From Stenotrophomonas sp. UBA2629 (GTDB taxonomy: Bacteria > Pseudomonadota > Gammaproteobacteria > Xanthomonadales > Xanthomonadaceae): 64,000 nucleotides of DNA. The notes beneath the pieces were generated by a model. It made no database searches. It saw only the letters and a program-made list of their open reading frames with translations, and was not told where the DNA came from. The position numbers and the translations under genes were made by a program. Below, piece by piece: positions 52,384-60,382 of this stretch (positions within the stretch are counted from its first letter, which is position 1; the number at the start of each line of letters is the position of its first letter). The DNA is taken from NCBI GenBank assembly GCA_002359895.1, contig DEOB01000010.1:318378-382377 (forward strand). Direction: 5' to 3'.

Positions 52384-53261
52384 TGCAGACTTCCCGATTC
52401 GCGCCGCTTGTTCCGGTGCTGGCGGTGCTTGGCGCGGTGACATCGCTGGCCATTGGCACGTCCTACGCAAAACAATTGTTCCCGTTGATCGGCGCGCAAG
52501 GCACCAGCGCGTTGCGCGTGGGGTTTTCGGCGCTGTTTCTGTTGTTGCTGTGGCGGCCGTGGCGTTGGCACACCAGCCGCATGGATGCCGCGGCCATCCT
52601 GCGTTACGGGCTGACGCTGGGGGTGATGAACCTGCTGTTTTACATGGCCATCCGCACCATCCCGTTCGGCATTGCGGTGGCCATCGAGTTCACCGGCCCG
52701 CTGGCGGTGGCGATGTGGTCCTCGCGGCGGGTGGTCGATTTTGTCTGGGTGGGTTGCACGGTCGTCGGGCTGCTGCTGTTGCTGCCGCTGGGTGGCGCGC
52801 AGGCATTGGATCCGGTGGGCGTGTTGTACGCGTTGGGGGCTGCCGCGTGCTGGGGCATGTACATCGTGTTCGGCAAGCGCGCCAGCCACCTGCATGCCGG
52901 TCATACGGTGTCGCTGGGTTTGGCCGCCGCCGCGCTGGTGGTGGTGCCGATTGGTGTGGCACACGCGGGCAGCCTCTTGTTGGACCCCAAAATCCTGCTG
53001 GCCGGCGCCTTGGTGGCGGTGGTGTCCAGCGCCATTCCGATGTCGTTGGAGATGATGGCGCTCAAGCGCTTGCCGAAGGAGACCTTCGGCATCCTCATCA
53101 GCATGGAGCCGGCGGTGGCTGCGCTGTGGGCGATGCTGCTGTTGCACGAACAGCTCACCCACCTGCAGTGGCTGGCCATCGGTTTCACGGTGTTGGCATC
53201 GGTGGGCAGCACGCTGACAGCACGGCGCTCGCGCCCGGTGGTGCTGCCGGTAGACGGCTGA
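52383..53261 (+). CDS. rhtA: RhtA-like EamA/DMT-family exporter
   Basis: The product is 292 aa with ten predicted membrane segments and two EamA repeats. Recognisable parts are QGTSALRVGFSALFLLLLWR, MNLLFYMAIRTIPFGIAVAI, FTGPLAVAM and FGILISMEPAVAALWAMLLL. RhtA exports threonine and homoserine in E. coli. The substrate here is inferred only from family. It is convergent with the nuclease gene with a 9-base gap. Confidence 0.83.
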   Translation: MQTSRFAPLVPVLAVLGAVTSLAIGTSYAKQLFPLIGAQGTSALRVGFSALFLLLLWRPWRWHTSRMDAAAILRYGLTLGVMNLLFYMAIRTIPFGIAVAIEFTGPLAVAMWSSRRVVDFVWVGCTVVGLLLLLPLGGAQALDPVGVLYALGAAACWGMYIVFGKRASHLHAGHTVSLGLAAAALVVVPIGVAHAGSLLLDPKILLAGALVAVVSSAIPMSLEMMALKRLPKETFGILISMEPAVAALWAMLLLHEQLTHLQWLAIGFTVLASVGSTLTARRSRPVVLPVDG

Positions 53262-53270
53262 GGCGCGGCC

Positions 53271-54062
53271 TCAGCGCAGGCTGTTGCCGGGGACTTCGAC
53301 TTCCATTTTCACCGCCAGGTGGTCCGAATGCGCGGCGGGCACGGCCTGCGTATCGACCACGTTGAGGGTGTCGCTGGTGAGGATGTGGTCAATGGCACGG
53401 TCCGGTCCCCAACTGGGGAACGTGTGTACCAGGCAGCCCGGTGGCTGCAGCCGGGTCTTGCGGTAAAGCACCTGCATCTCCGGGCGGTCGGCGGTGCAGT
53501 TGAAATCACCCATCAACACGGCGTTGGGGTAGTCGCTGAGCAGGTCGGAGATGAAATCCAACTGCGACAGGCGTGAGCTGGCACCCAGCGACAGGTGGGC
53601 CACCGCTACGGTCAGGCCCTCGTCACCATCGCCATACCGGGCCAGCAATACGCCGCGACCACCCAGGCGGCCGGGCAGGGCGTGGTCCTGCACTTCCACC
53701 GGCTCCAGCCGGCTGAGCAGGCCATTGGCGCTGGAGGCCACGCCGCCCATGCGGCGGTTGGGCTGGTGGCTCCAATAGTTGAAGCCGGCCCGCTGCGCCA
53801 GGTAATGGGTCTGATTGGTGAAGCCCGAACGCAGGCTGCCGGGGTCGGCCTCCTGCAGGCCCACGATGTCATGGCCGCTGGCGAGCTGGGCAATGGCGTC
53901 CAGGCTGGAGCGTTTTTGGCCCGCAGGCAGGGCATGCGACCAGCTGCGGGTCACATAGTCACTGTAGCGGCGGGTACTGGAGCCGGCCTGGATGTTGGCC
54001 GACAGCAACCGCAATGTCTGTGTGGGGGATTTCACGGCGTACAGATCAGGGGGCCCCGACAT
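53271..54062 (-). CDS. Endonuclease/exonuclease/phosphatase-family protein
   Basis: The product is 263 aa and has no signal peptide. The EEP fold is recognised from LLSANIQAGSS, IVGLQEADPGSL, VLMGDFNCTAD and the C-terminal HSDHLAVKMEVEVPG with the catalytic Asp-His. It could act on nucleic acids, phosphoinositide-like or phospholipid substrates; the target is unknown. It begins 20 bases after dsbA copy 1 and is probably in the same transcript. Confidence 0.85.
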   Translation of the reverse strand: MSGPPDLYAVKSPTQTLRLLSANIQAGSSTRRYSDYVTRSWSHALPAGQKRSSLDAIAQLASGHDIVGLQEADPGSLRSGFTNQTHYLAQRAGFNYWSHQPNRRMGGVASSANGLLSRLEPVEVQDHALPGRLGGRGVLLARYGDGDEGLTVAVAHLSLGASSRLSQLDFISDLLSDYPNAVLMGDFNCTADRPEMQVLYRKTRLQPPGCLVHTFPSWGPDRAIDHILTSDTLNVVDTQAVPAAHSDHLAVKMEVEVPGNSLR

Positions 54063-54082
54063 CGAGGCCCCCCAGAGATACC

Positions 54083-54904
54083 TTACTTGGCGTTGGCAGC
54101 GCGTTCGCGCGCAATCAGGTGGTCGGCGATGCGGAGCATGTCGTCATAGCCCTTGCCCTTCACCAGGTACTTGCCGTTGACGATGATCGACGGGGTGCCG
54201 GCGATCTTGCTGCGCTGGGCAAACTGCTTGGCGCGGTTGACCTTGGCAGCAATGGAGAAGCCGCTCATCGTGTCCAGGAAGGTCTTGGCATCCACGCCGT
54301 GCTGGCCGTAGAACTTGGCGATGTCTTCCGGCGAATCCACACCCATTTCACCCTTCAGGGTCTTCTGGACGTGAATGGCGGCGTACAGCGGGTCGTGGGT
54401 CTTTTCCTGCACGCCGAGGGCTTCGGCGGCGTAGAACGCGCGTGCGTAGTTGTCCCAGATGCCGCCAAAGCCGGCGGGCACGTAGACAAAGTTCACGTCA
54501 GCCGGCAGGCCCGCTTTCCACGAGCCGACCAGCGGCTGGAAGCGGGCGCAGGCCGGGCAGACGTAACCGAAGATCTCAACGACTTCGATCTTGCCGGTAG
54601 CCGGCTGGAACGGCTGGCCGCCTTCGATGACGACGTAGTCAGTACCGGCAACCGGCTCCGGGCCGACCGGACGGGCCGGGGCGGGGACCGGGGTGTTGGC
54701 AGCAGCATCGGTGCTGGCGGCTTCGGCAGTTGCCGGAGCGGCGGCTGCGTCAGTGGCGGCCGGTGCCGGTGCGGCTTCGGGGGCAGTCTGTGCAGCCGCC
54801 GGGGTGGTCGCCGGGGCGGCGGTTTCGGCGGTGCCGTCCTGGGCCTTGCAGGCCACCATCAGGGGAAGCAGGGCCGTCAGGGCTAAGGCAAAGCGGATAT
54901 TCAT
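54083..54904 (-). CDS. dsbA: DsbA-like thiol:disulfide interchange lipoprotein (copy 1)
   Basis: It should introduce disulfides into periplasmic proteins. The product is 273 aa. A lipoprotein signal with VAC and Cys19 is followed by an unusual Ala/Pro/Thr linker (about residues 25-83) and the thioredoxin-fold DsbA domain. The active site is Cys116-Pro-Ala-Cys119 in FGYVCPACARF, and the cis-Pro is in IAGTPSIIVNGKYL. The linker may let the enzyme reach away from the membrane. It follows copy 2 by 128 bases. Confidence 0.9.
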   Translation of the reverse strand: MNIRFALALTALLPLMVACKAQDGTAETAAPATTPAAAQTAPEAAPAPAATDAAAAPATAEAASTDAAANTPVPAPARPVGPEPVAGTDYVVIEGGQPFQPATGKIEVVEIFGYVCPACARFQPLVGSWKAGLPADVNFVYVPAGFGGIWDNYARAFYAAEALGVQEKTHDPLYAAIHVQKTLKGEMGVDSPEDIAKFYGQHGVDAKTFLDTMSGFSIAAKVNRAKQFAQRSKIAGTPSIIVNGKYLVKGKGYDDMLRIADHLIARERAANAK

Positions 54905-55032
54905 CAGGTTGGATCTCCAGCGAGGTTTCATTGATGCATCAGGCCGCTGCACCGCGGCGGGCGCGCGCATGATGCCATTATTGATGGCGGTGGCTGAACG
55001 GGTGGCGCGCTGTACGCGCCACCTTGCAGAGC

Positions 55033-55677
55033 TCAGCGGGCCTTGGCTGCCGCGCGTTCGCGGGCAATCAACGCATCGGCAACACGCAGCGTATCGTCGA
55101 AGCTGCGGGCGCGGACCAGATATTTGCCGTTGACGATCACCGCCGGGGTGCCTGGCACCTGGGTGCGCATGGCGAACTCGCGGGCTTTCTTGATCTTCTC
55201 GTCCACCTGTGCGCTGCGCAGGGCGTCGGTGAAGCGCTGCGGTTCCACGCCGTAGTTGGCATAGAAGGTGGCCAGTTCCTGCGGCGACACGCTCTGCATC
55301 GGCAGGCTGCGCTGCTCATGCAGGGCCTTGAACACATCGGCATGGCTGCGCTTGAGCACGCCCACCTGCTCGGCGGCATAGAAGGCGCGGGCATAGGCGT
55401 CCCAATAGCCGCCAAACGCGGCCGGCACCGGGGTGAAGCGGACATCGGCCGGCAGCTTGGCTGCCCACGCTTCCACCTGCGGCTCGAAGTGCGCGCAATG
55501 CGGGCAGGTGTAGCCGAACACTTCCACCACCTCGATCTTGCCGGCCAGCGGCTCAAACGGGCCGGGCGCGGCGATCAGCTCGTAGTCCTCGCCCTGCACC
55601 GGAGCGGTGGGCGAGGCGCAGGCGACCAGCGGCAGGACGGTGGACAGCAGCAGGAGCAGGCGGGGCAACAACTTCAT
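55033..55677 (-). CDS. dsbA: DsbA-like thiol:disulfide interchange lipoprotein (copy 2)
   Basis: The product is 214 aa. The signal ends in LVAC with Cys20, so it is probably a lipoprotein, with only a short linker. The active site is Cys58-Pro-His-Cys61 in FGYTCPHCAHF (the classical CPHC of DsbA), and the cis-Pro motif is VPGTPAVIVNGKYL. It is paralogous to copy 1; the different dipeptide should change redox potential. A strong terminator upstream separates it from cytochrome c4. Confidence 0.92.
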   Translation of the reverse strand: MKLLPRLLLLLSTVLPLVACASPTAPVQGEDYELIAAPGPFEPLAGKIEVVEVFGYTCPHCAHFEPQVEAWAAKLPADVRFTPVPAAFGGYWDAYARAFYAAEQVGVLKRSHADVFKALHEQRSLPMQSVSPQELATFYANYGVEPQRFTDALRSAQVDEKIKKAREFAMRTQVPGTPAVIVNGKYLVRARSFDDTLRVADALIARERAAAKAR

Positions 55678-55696
55678 CGGGGGGAATCTCCGTTAG

Positions 55697-55734
55697 AAAA
55701 AAAACAGACGCCGACCTTGCGGCCGGCGTGTCTG
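55697..55734 (-). terminator. Intrinsic terminator between cytochrome c4 and dsbA copy 2
   Basis: On the minus strand CAGAC-CGCCGGCC pairs with GGTCGGCGTCTG (55721-55734 with 55705-55716, one bulge) around GCAA, followed by eight T. It lies 19 bases before the dsbA start, so it ends the cytochrome transcript. Confidence 0.85.
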
Positions 55735-55773
55735 CGGACAGCGGCGGTGCCGGCCGCTGAGCGGCCAGCGGTG

Positions 55774-56559
55774 TCAGGGTTGTGCGGCGGCGGCAACCAC
55801 CTTGGCATCGTTGGCACGATCATGCAGGCCCTGCACATAGCTGGCCAGTGCCTGGATTTCCTGCTCGGTCAGGGTTTTGCTGACCTGCTCCATGATCTTG
55901 AACTGGGCGGTGTCCGACTCCTGGGTCTGCCCGGCCTGATAACGCTGCAGGCGCTGCGCCACATAGCCGGCGTATTGGCCGCCGATGTGAGGATAGGCCG
56001 GGCCCGGATTACCGGCGCCGGCCGGGCCGTGGCAGGCCATGCAGGCCGGGATGTCGCGGCTGGCATCGCCACCGCGGTAGAGCTTCTGGCCCACTTTGTA
56101 GAATTTCATGCCGGCATACGGGCCATCGGCCACCACCGCGTCATCGGCAACGCCGGCTCCGGCTTTCTGGGTGGCGAAGTAAGCGCCGAGGTCGCGCATG
56201 TCCTGCGGGGTGAGGTCCTGCACAAACGGCATCATCGCGGCCACCGCACCTTCATTGCGCTGGCCGTTGGCGATGAGCGCCAACTCCTTGGCAATGTAAC
56301 GCTCGCTCTGGCCGGCAATGCGCGGGTAGATCTCCACCGACGAATTGCCATCGGCGCCGTGACAGGCGGTGCAGGTAGCCGACTTGGCTTCACCAGCCTT
56401 GGCATCGCCGGGGCGGGTTTTACTGAAGTCCACTTCCAGCGGCGCGGTCTGCACCGGGGCATTGTCCGGCACCGGGGTGACCGAACTCTGGGCGAATGCG
56501 ACGGCGGCGATGACGGGTACAACAAGAGCGGTAACGGCAAGAACACGAGCATGGCGCAT
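55774..56559 (-). CDS. Diheme cytochrome c4
   Basis: This periplasmic electron carrier feeds terminal oxidases. The product is 261 aa. A signal peptide (VVPVIAAVAFA) is followed by a charged linker and two cytochrome c domains. The heme motifs are CTACH at residues 63-67 and CMACH at 173-177. Repeated MPFVQDLTPQDMRDLGAYFA and LTEQEIQALASYVQGL close each domain. It is divergent from engB, an arrangement common in gamma-proteobacteria. Confidence 0.92.
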   Translation of the reverse strand: MRHARVLAVTALVVPVIAAVAFAQSSVTPVPDNAPVQTAPLEVDFSKTRPGDAKAGEAKSATCTACHGADGNSSVEIYPRIAGQSERYIAKELALIANGQRNEGAVAAMMPFVQDLTPQDMRDLGAYFATQKAGAGVADDAVVADGPYAGMKFYKVGQKLYRGGDASRDIPACMACHGPAGAGNPGPAYPHIGGQYAGYVAQRLQRYQAGQTQESDTAQFKIMEQVSKTLTEQEIQALASYVQGLHDRANDAKVVAAAAQP

Positions 56560-56775
56560 GCGGAAGCTCCGTGTGGACCGGGCCCAGCGGAGTTTCCGCA
56601 GGCATCGGCCGGATTATCAACGCCGTTTTGCGGCAGGGTCAACGAAGCAGTGCAGCAAAAACCGGCAGCGGCGGTGGCAATGCGGCCAACCCGTTGTTGT
56701 CGCAGGGGGCGGCCGTGGACCCGGCAGTGGCCGATACAGCCCACGCGCGGCGCCGCAACATGCGATCCTATGCGC

Positions 56776-57411
56776 ATGTCACAGCTTCTTGAAAATGCCC
56801 GTTACCTGCTTTCCGCCCACACCAGCCGGCAGTTGCCGCCTGATGACGGGGCCGAAGTCGCGTTTGCCGGCCGCTCCAACGCAGGCAAGTCCAGCGCACT
56901 CAATGCGCTGACCCGCCGCAATGCCCTGGCCCGCGTCTCCAAGACCCCCGGCCGTACCCAGCAGCTGGTTTTCTTCCAGGTCACGCCCGAGGCGAGTCTG
57001 GTGGATTTGCCCGGCTATGGGTATGCCAAGGTTCCGCTGGAACTGCAGGCGCACTGGCAGGCGTTCATCGACCAGTATTTCCGTACCCGCCAGGCGCTGC
57101 GTGGCCTGGTGGTGGTGATGGACATCCGTCACCCGCTCAAGGACTACGACCGGCAGATGCTGGGCTACGCCGTGCAGCGCGGGTTGCCAGCGCATGCGCT
57201 GCTGACCAAGGCCGACAAGCTTGGCCGTGGCCAGCAGATGCAGGCGTTGAAGCAGGTACGCAAGGAGCTGTCCTCCGCCTTCGGCGATACCGTTGGCGTG
57301 CAGCTGTTCTCCGGTGAATCCAAGCAGGGCGTGGACGAAGCGCGCCTGGTCATCGGTGGCTGGCTGGGTTTGAACCCGCCGCCCGTGGCTGAGATTCCCC
57401 ACGGCGAATGA
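56776..57411 (+). CDS. engB: Ribosome biogenesis GTPase EngB (YsxC/YihA)
   Basis: This GTPase is needed for 50S ribosome assembly. The product is 211 aa. G motifs are AGRSNAGKSS (G1), a Thr in KTPGRTQQL (G2), DLPGYGYAKV (G3), TKADKL (G4) and SGES (G5). The ATG at 56776 begins MSQLLENARYLLS, the usual family start; another ATG lies 6 bases upstream. A long open frame upstream of it is not part of this gene. Confidence 0.95.
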   Translation: MSQLLENARYLLSAHTSRQLPPDDGAEVAFAGRSNAGKSSALNALTRRNALARVSKTPGRTQQLVFFQVTPEASLVDLPGYGYAKVPLELQAHWQAFIDQYFRTRQALRGLVVVMDIRHPLKDYDRQMLGYAVQRGLPAHALLTKADKLGRGQQMQALKQVRKELSSAFGDTVGVQLFSGESKQGVDEARLVIGGWLGLNPPPVAEIPHGE

Positions 57412-57423
57412 CGCCTGGCCGTG

Positions 57424-57450
57424 CTGCCCCTCCTGTTGAGGAGGGGGCAG
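57424..57450 (+). terminator. Hairpin downstream of engB
   Basis: CTGCCCCTCC pairs with GGAGGGGGCAG (57424-57433 with 57440-57450, one bulge), followed some 10 bases later by ATTCTTTTG. A longer inverted repeat GCCCGCA/TGCGGGC follows at about 57473-57541. Confidence 0.45.
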
Positions 57451-57557
57451 CCGCTGATTCTTTTGAGCAAGGCCCGCAGGGGCGGATGAAGGCGCTGAAC
57501 CGGTGGGTTCACCAGCAGCCCTCCATCGGCGTGCGGGCTTTGGGTTGTCCGGTCTGT

Positions 57558-58538
57558 TTACGGCGTGGCCGGTAGCGGCGCGAACTCGCCCGGCACCCAG
57601 CCGAAGGCATCGCCATCGCGGCGGACGTGGCCCAGGCCGGGGAAGGGCAGATGCGCGCCAGCTACCCACCAGCCCTTTTCGGTGGCCGCGGCCATCATCC
57701 TGCGGCGGCTGGCAATGGCCGCGCTGCGGTCGCTGTCGGCCTCGTAAGACGCATCCGGGCGGGCGAACTGCACCGCGTGGAAATGCACGATGTCGCCCCA
57801 GACCAACAACTGCTGGCTGGCACCGGCGTCCAGCAGATACGACACATGTCCCGGCGTGTGGCCCTGGCTGTCCAGCGCGGTGATGCCCGCAGGCAAAGCC
57901 TCGCCCGGCGCGAAGCGGCGCAGTGTGCCGGCAGCGATATAGGGAGCAACGGCGGTGCGGGCCAATGCGAAGGCAAAACGCAGCGGCTGCGGTGCGCCGG
58001 CTTCGCTGGCCGGGTCCAGCCAGTAGGCCGCGTCGGCCTTTGACAGCCACACCGTGGCGTTGGGGAAGGCCGCTTTGCCCTGGGCATCCAGCAGGCCGCA
58101 CATGTGGTCCGGGTGAGCGTGGGTGAGCAACACGTCATCCACCTCGGAGGGCGCGTAACCGGCAGCGCGCAGGTTGCTCAGCACCTGGCCCAGGCCCGGC
58201 CCGAAACACTGCGCGGTGCCGGTATCAACCAAGGTCAGGTGGTCACCGCGTTGCACCAGGTAGGCGTTGACCGCGGTCTGCAGGCCCTTGCTGTCCTCGG
58301 GCACGTAGCGGTGGTCGAGCAGCCGGGTGACAGCGCCGGGTTCGATATCCACCAGCGCCTGCCGGCCCAAGGCCACGGTGCCGTCGAACAGGGCAGTGAC
58401 CTGCAACTGCCCGATCTGTTGGTGATAGACACCGGGCACCTGCTGTTGCGGTGCATGCGTGGTAGCTGCGAACGCAGGGCTGGCAACGGTGGCCAGCAGC
58501 AATGCACTGGCAAGGGAGCGGAGGGAGGGTAAACGCAT
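57558..58538 (-). CDS. Secreted metallo-beta-lactamase-fold hydrolase
   Basis: The product is 326 aa with a signal peptide (ALLLATVASPAFA). The metal motif THAHPDHMCG (about residues 139-148) and later GHTPGHVSYLL and GDIVHFHAV are those of the lactonase-like branch of the fold. Related proteins hydrolyse lactones or other esters; the substrate is not known. The ATG at 58538 fits the signal peptide; one 12 bases upstream is possible. The AraC gene lies upstream on the same strand with a 104-base gap. Confidence 0.82.
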   Translation of the reverse strand: MRLPSLRSLASALLLATVASPAFAATTHAPQQQVPGVYHQQIGQLQVTALFDGTVALGRQALVDIEPGAVTRLLDHRYVPEDSKGLQTAVNAYLVQRGDHLTLVDTGTAQCFGPGLGQVLSNLRAAGYAPSEVDDVLLTHAHPDHMCGLLDAQGKAAFPNATVWLSKADAAYWLDPASEAGAPQPLRFAFALARTAVAPYIAAGTLRRFAPGEALPAGITALDSQGHTPGHVSYLLDAGASQQLLVWGDIVHFHAVQFARPDASYEADSDRSAAIASRRRMMAAATEKGWWVAGAHLPFPGLGHVRRDGDAFGWVPGEFAPLPATP

Positions 58539-58642
58539 GGCGGGGTCCATGAAGGGCGGCGGCACTGCCGCGGTGCCTTCATGCTGCCGAGCCGCGAACA
58601 AGCGGTTCGCTCACAATGATGCGCAAACCGCTCGTGCGCCGG

Positions 58643-59476
58643 TCAACTGTTGCCGATGGCGGCTGGCTCCAGCCCGTAGCGCGTTGCAAAACGTTTGTTG
58701 AAGCTGCTCAGTGAGCGATAGCCGACGCGGGCTGCCACCGTTTTCAATGGCAGTTGCGTGGTGTAGAGCAACTGCATGGCGTGCGCCAGCCGTGCATCGC
58801 TGATGAGTTCGCGCAGCCCCAGTTGTTCGCCTGCCAAACGGCGTCGCAAGGTGGCACCGCTCAAACCCAGCTGGTGCTCGAAGTCGCGTGACTGCCAGTC
58901 ACGCTCCGGCTGTGCGGCGACCAGGTCGCGGATGCGTTCACCCAAGCCCGGCTCCGGTGGAATCAGCAGGCTGCCGTGACCATGCCGGCACAGCGCCACC
59001 GCCAACGTGGCCAATGCCAGCCGTGCTTCGGTGTAGTGGCCCTGTTCCAGTGCTTGCCGCCATTGCAGCAAGGTGGCGCCATGCTCGGCCAGCGGCAGCT
59101 TGGCCAAGGCTTCGCCGGCGTGGGGGAGCGCCTCGTTCCACAAGGTGCGTGCCGCGCTCAGTGCTTCGGCGCAGAACGGCACGATTGCACTGAGATAGAG
59201 ACCGCTGCTTGGATCGGGGATGTTGACCACGTCGATGCGACAGCGCCGGCTGACCAGGAAAATATCGCCGGGCGCCAACTCCAGCGACTGCTGCGCAGTA
59301 CGCACGTGCTTGCGCCCCTGCAGCAGGATGGCGAACTGCGGCTGCGGTATTTCCACGGATGACGCGCCGTGTTCGCGACGTGCGGTGATGCACGCGTAGC
59401 CGTCGGCACGTTGGCAATCGGCCAGCGTGGCCAGCTGTGCGAGCAGGGCGGCATTGGCGGGAGGTTGGCCGGTCAT
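58643..59476 (-). CDS. AraC-family transcriptional regulator
   Basis: The product is 277 aa. An N-terminal AraC-type binding domain (IPQPQFAILLQGRKHVRTAQ) is followed by the double helix-turn-helix (LGLSGATLRRRLAGEQLGLR and KTVAARVGYRSLSSFNKRFA). The N-terminal domain resembles the AraC_N family. It starts 4 bases after the stop of the VIT gene, so the two form an operon. The downstream hydrolase may be a target. Confidence 0.86.
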   Translation of the reverse strand: MTGQPPANAALLAQLATLADCQRADGYACITARREHGASSVEIPQPQFAILLQGRKHVRTAQQSLELAPGDIFLVSRRCRIDVVNIPDPSSGLYLSAIVPFCAEALSAARTLWNEALPHAGEALAKLPLAEHGATLLQWRQALEQGHYTEARLALATLAVALCRHGHGSLLIPPEPGLGERIRDLVAAQPERDWQSRDFEHQLGLSGATLRRRLAGEQLGLRELISDARLAHAMQLLYTTQLPLKTVAARVGYRSLSSFNKRFATRYGLEPAAIGNS

Positions 59477-59480
59477 CGCG

Positions 59481-60179
59481 TCAAAGCGCCGTGTTGAACA
59501 ACTGGCCGATGACCGCCGCTGCGGCCATCGCCAATGCGCCCCAGAACATCACCCGCACCGCGCCGCGCAGCGGTGACGCACCGCCCGCACTGGCTGCCAG
59601 CGCGCCGGTGATGCAAAGACCGAGCAAGGTGGCGGCCGTGGTCACCTGCGCCACGTAGATGTGCGGTGCCAACAGCGCGGTCAACACCGGCAGGGCCGCG
59701 CCGGCAATGAAGGCTGCGGCCGATGCGGCCGCGGCCTGTATCGGCCGGGCGCGTAGTTCGTCGGTGATGCCCAGCTCGTCGCGTGCATGTGCGGCGAGTG
59801 CATCGTGCGCGGTGAGCTGCACGGCGACTTCCTGAGCCAGCTCCGGCGACAGGCCGCGATGACGATAGATGGCGGCAAGTTCCTTCAATTCGCTATGCGG
59901 GTCTTCATGCAGCTCGCGGCGTTCCACCGCAAGGTCGGCACGCTCGGCATCGGCCTGCGATTGCACCGAGACATACTCGCCCGCTGCCATCGACATGGCG
60001 CCCGCCACCGTGCCGGCAACGCCGGTGGCCAGAATGGTGGCCGCCGACGCGCCACTGGCTGCGATGCCCACCACCAGCCCGGCCACCGACACGATGCCGT
60101 CATTGGCGCCCAGCACGGCCGCGCGCAGCCAGCCGACGCGGTCGGAGCGGTGGACTTCGGGGTGTCGTGATCGGCTCAT
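59481..60179 (-). CDS. VIT1/CCC1-family membrane transporter
   Basis: The product is 232 aa. An N-terminal AAVLGANDGIVSVAGLVVG and AMSMAAGEYVSVQSQADAER match the VIT family of iron and manganese transporters. Five membrane segments are split by a soluble helical loop with HEDPHSELKELAAIYRHRG. It probably moves ferrous iron or manganese; direction and substrate are inferred from family only. It leads the operon with the AraC gene. Confidence 0.85.
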   Translation of the reverse strand: MSRSRHPEVHRSDRVGWLRAAVLGANDGIVSVAGLVVGIAASGASAATILATGVAGTVAGAMSMAAGEYVSVQSQADAERADLAVERRELHEDPHSELKELAAIYRHRGLSPELAQEVAVQLTAHDALAAHARDELGITDELRARPIQAAAASAAAFIAGAALPVLTALLAPHIYVAQVTTAATLLGLCITGALAASAGGASPLRGAVRVMFWGALAMAAAAVIGQLFNTAL

Positions 60180-60308
60180 GCGGGTAGTTTAGGACGGAGT
60201 GTAAGTTGCAGGCGGAATGACTCGCAGGCGCAGCGCCGGCCCCGTCAAGCGGGCGCTGGTGGGATGCTGAAACCCGTCACGGTGACATGATGGCAAGGTG
60301 CGCCACGA

Positions 60309-60347
60309 TATAGTGCGCCCTTGCGATGGTGGGGGTTGGCCCCCACC
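60309..60347 (+). promoter_or_regulatory. gshA leader: -10 element and perfect G/C hairpin
   Basis: TATAGT (60309-60314) suggests transcription from about 60321. The mRNA would begin with GGTGGGGG-TTGG-CCCCCACC (60328-60347), an 8-bp perfect stem, followed by TTTCGG and then the TTG start at 60383. The hairpin may protect the 5' end or tune translation. The -35 is not clear. Confidence 0.45.
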
Positions 60348-60382
60348 TTTCGGCCCTGATCCAGAATCCTGCGAGCCTCCCC

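Noticed and set aside
55024..56775. N-terminal extension of engB across the dsbA and cytochrome c4 region
   Set aside because: The upstream frame is antisense to three real genes; EngB homology begins at 56776.
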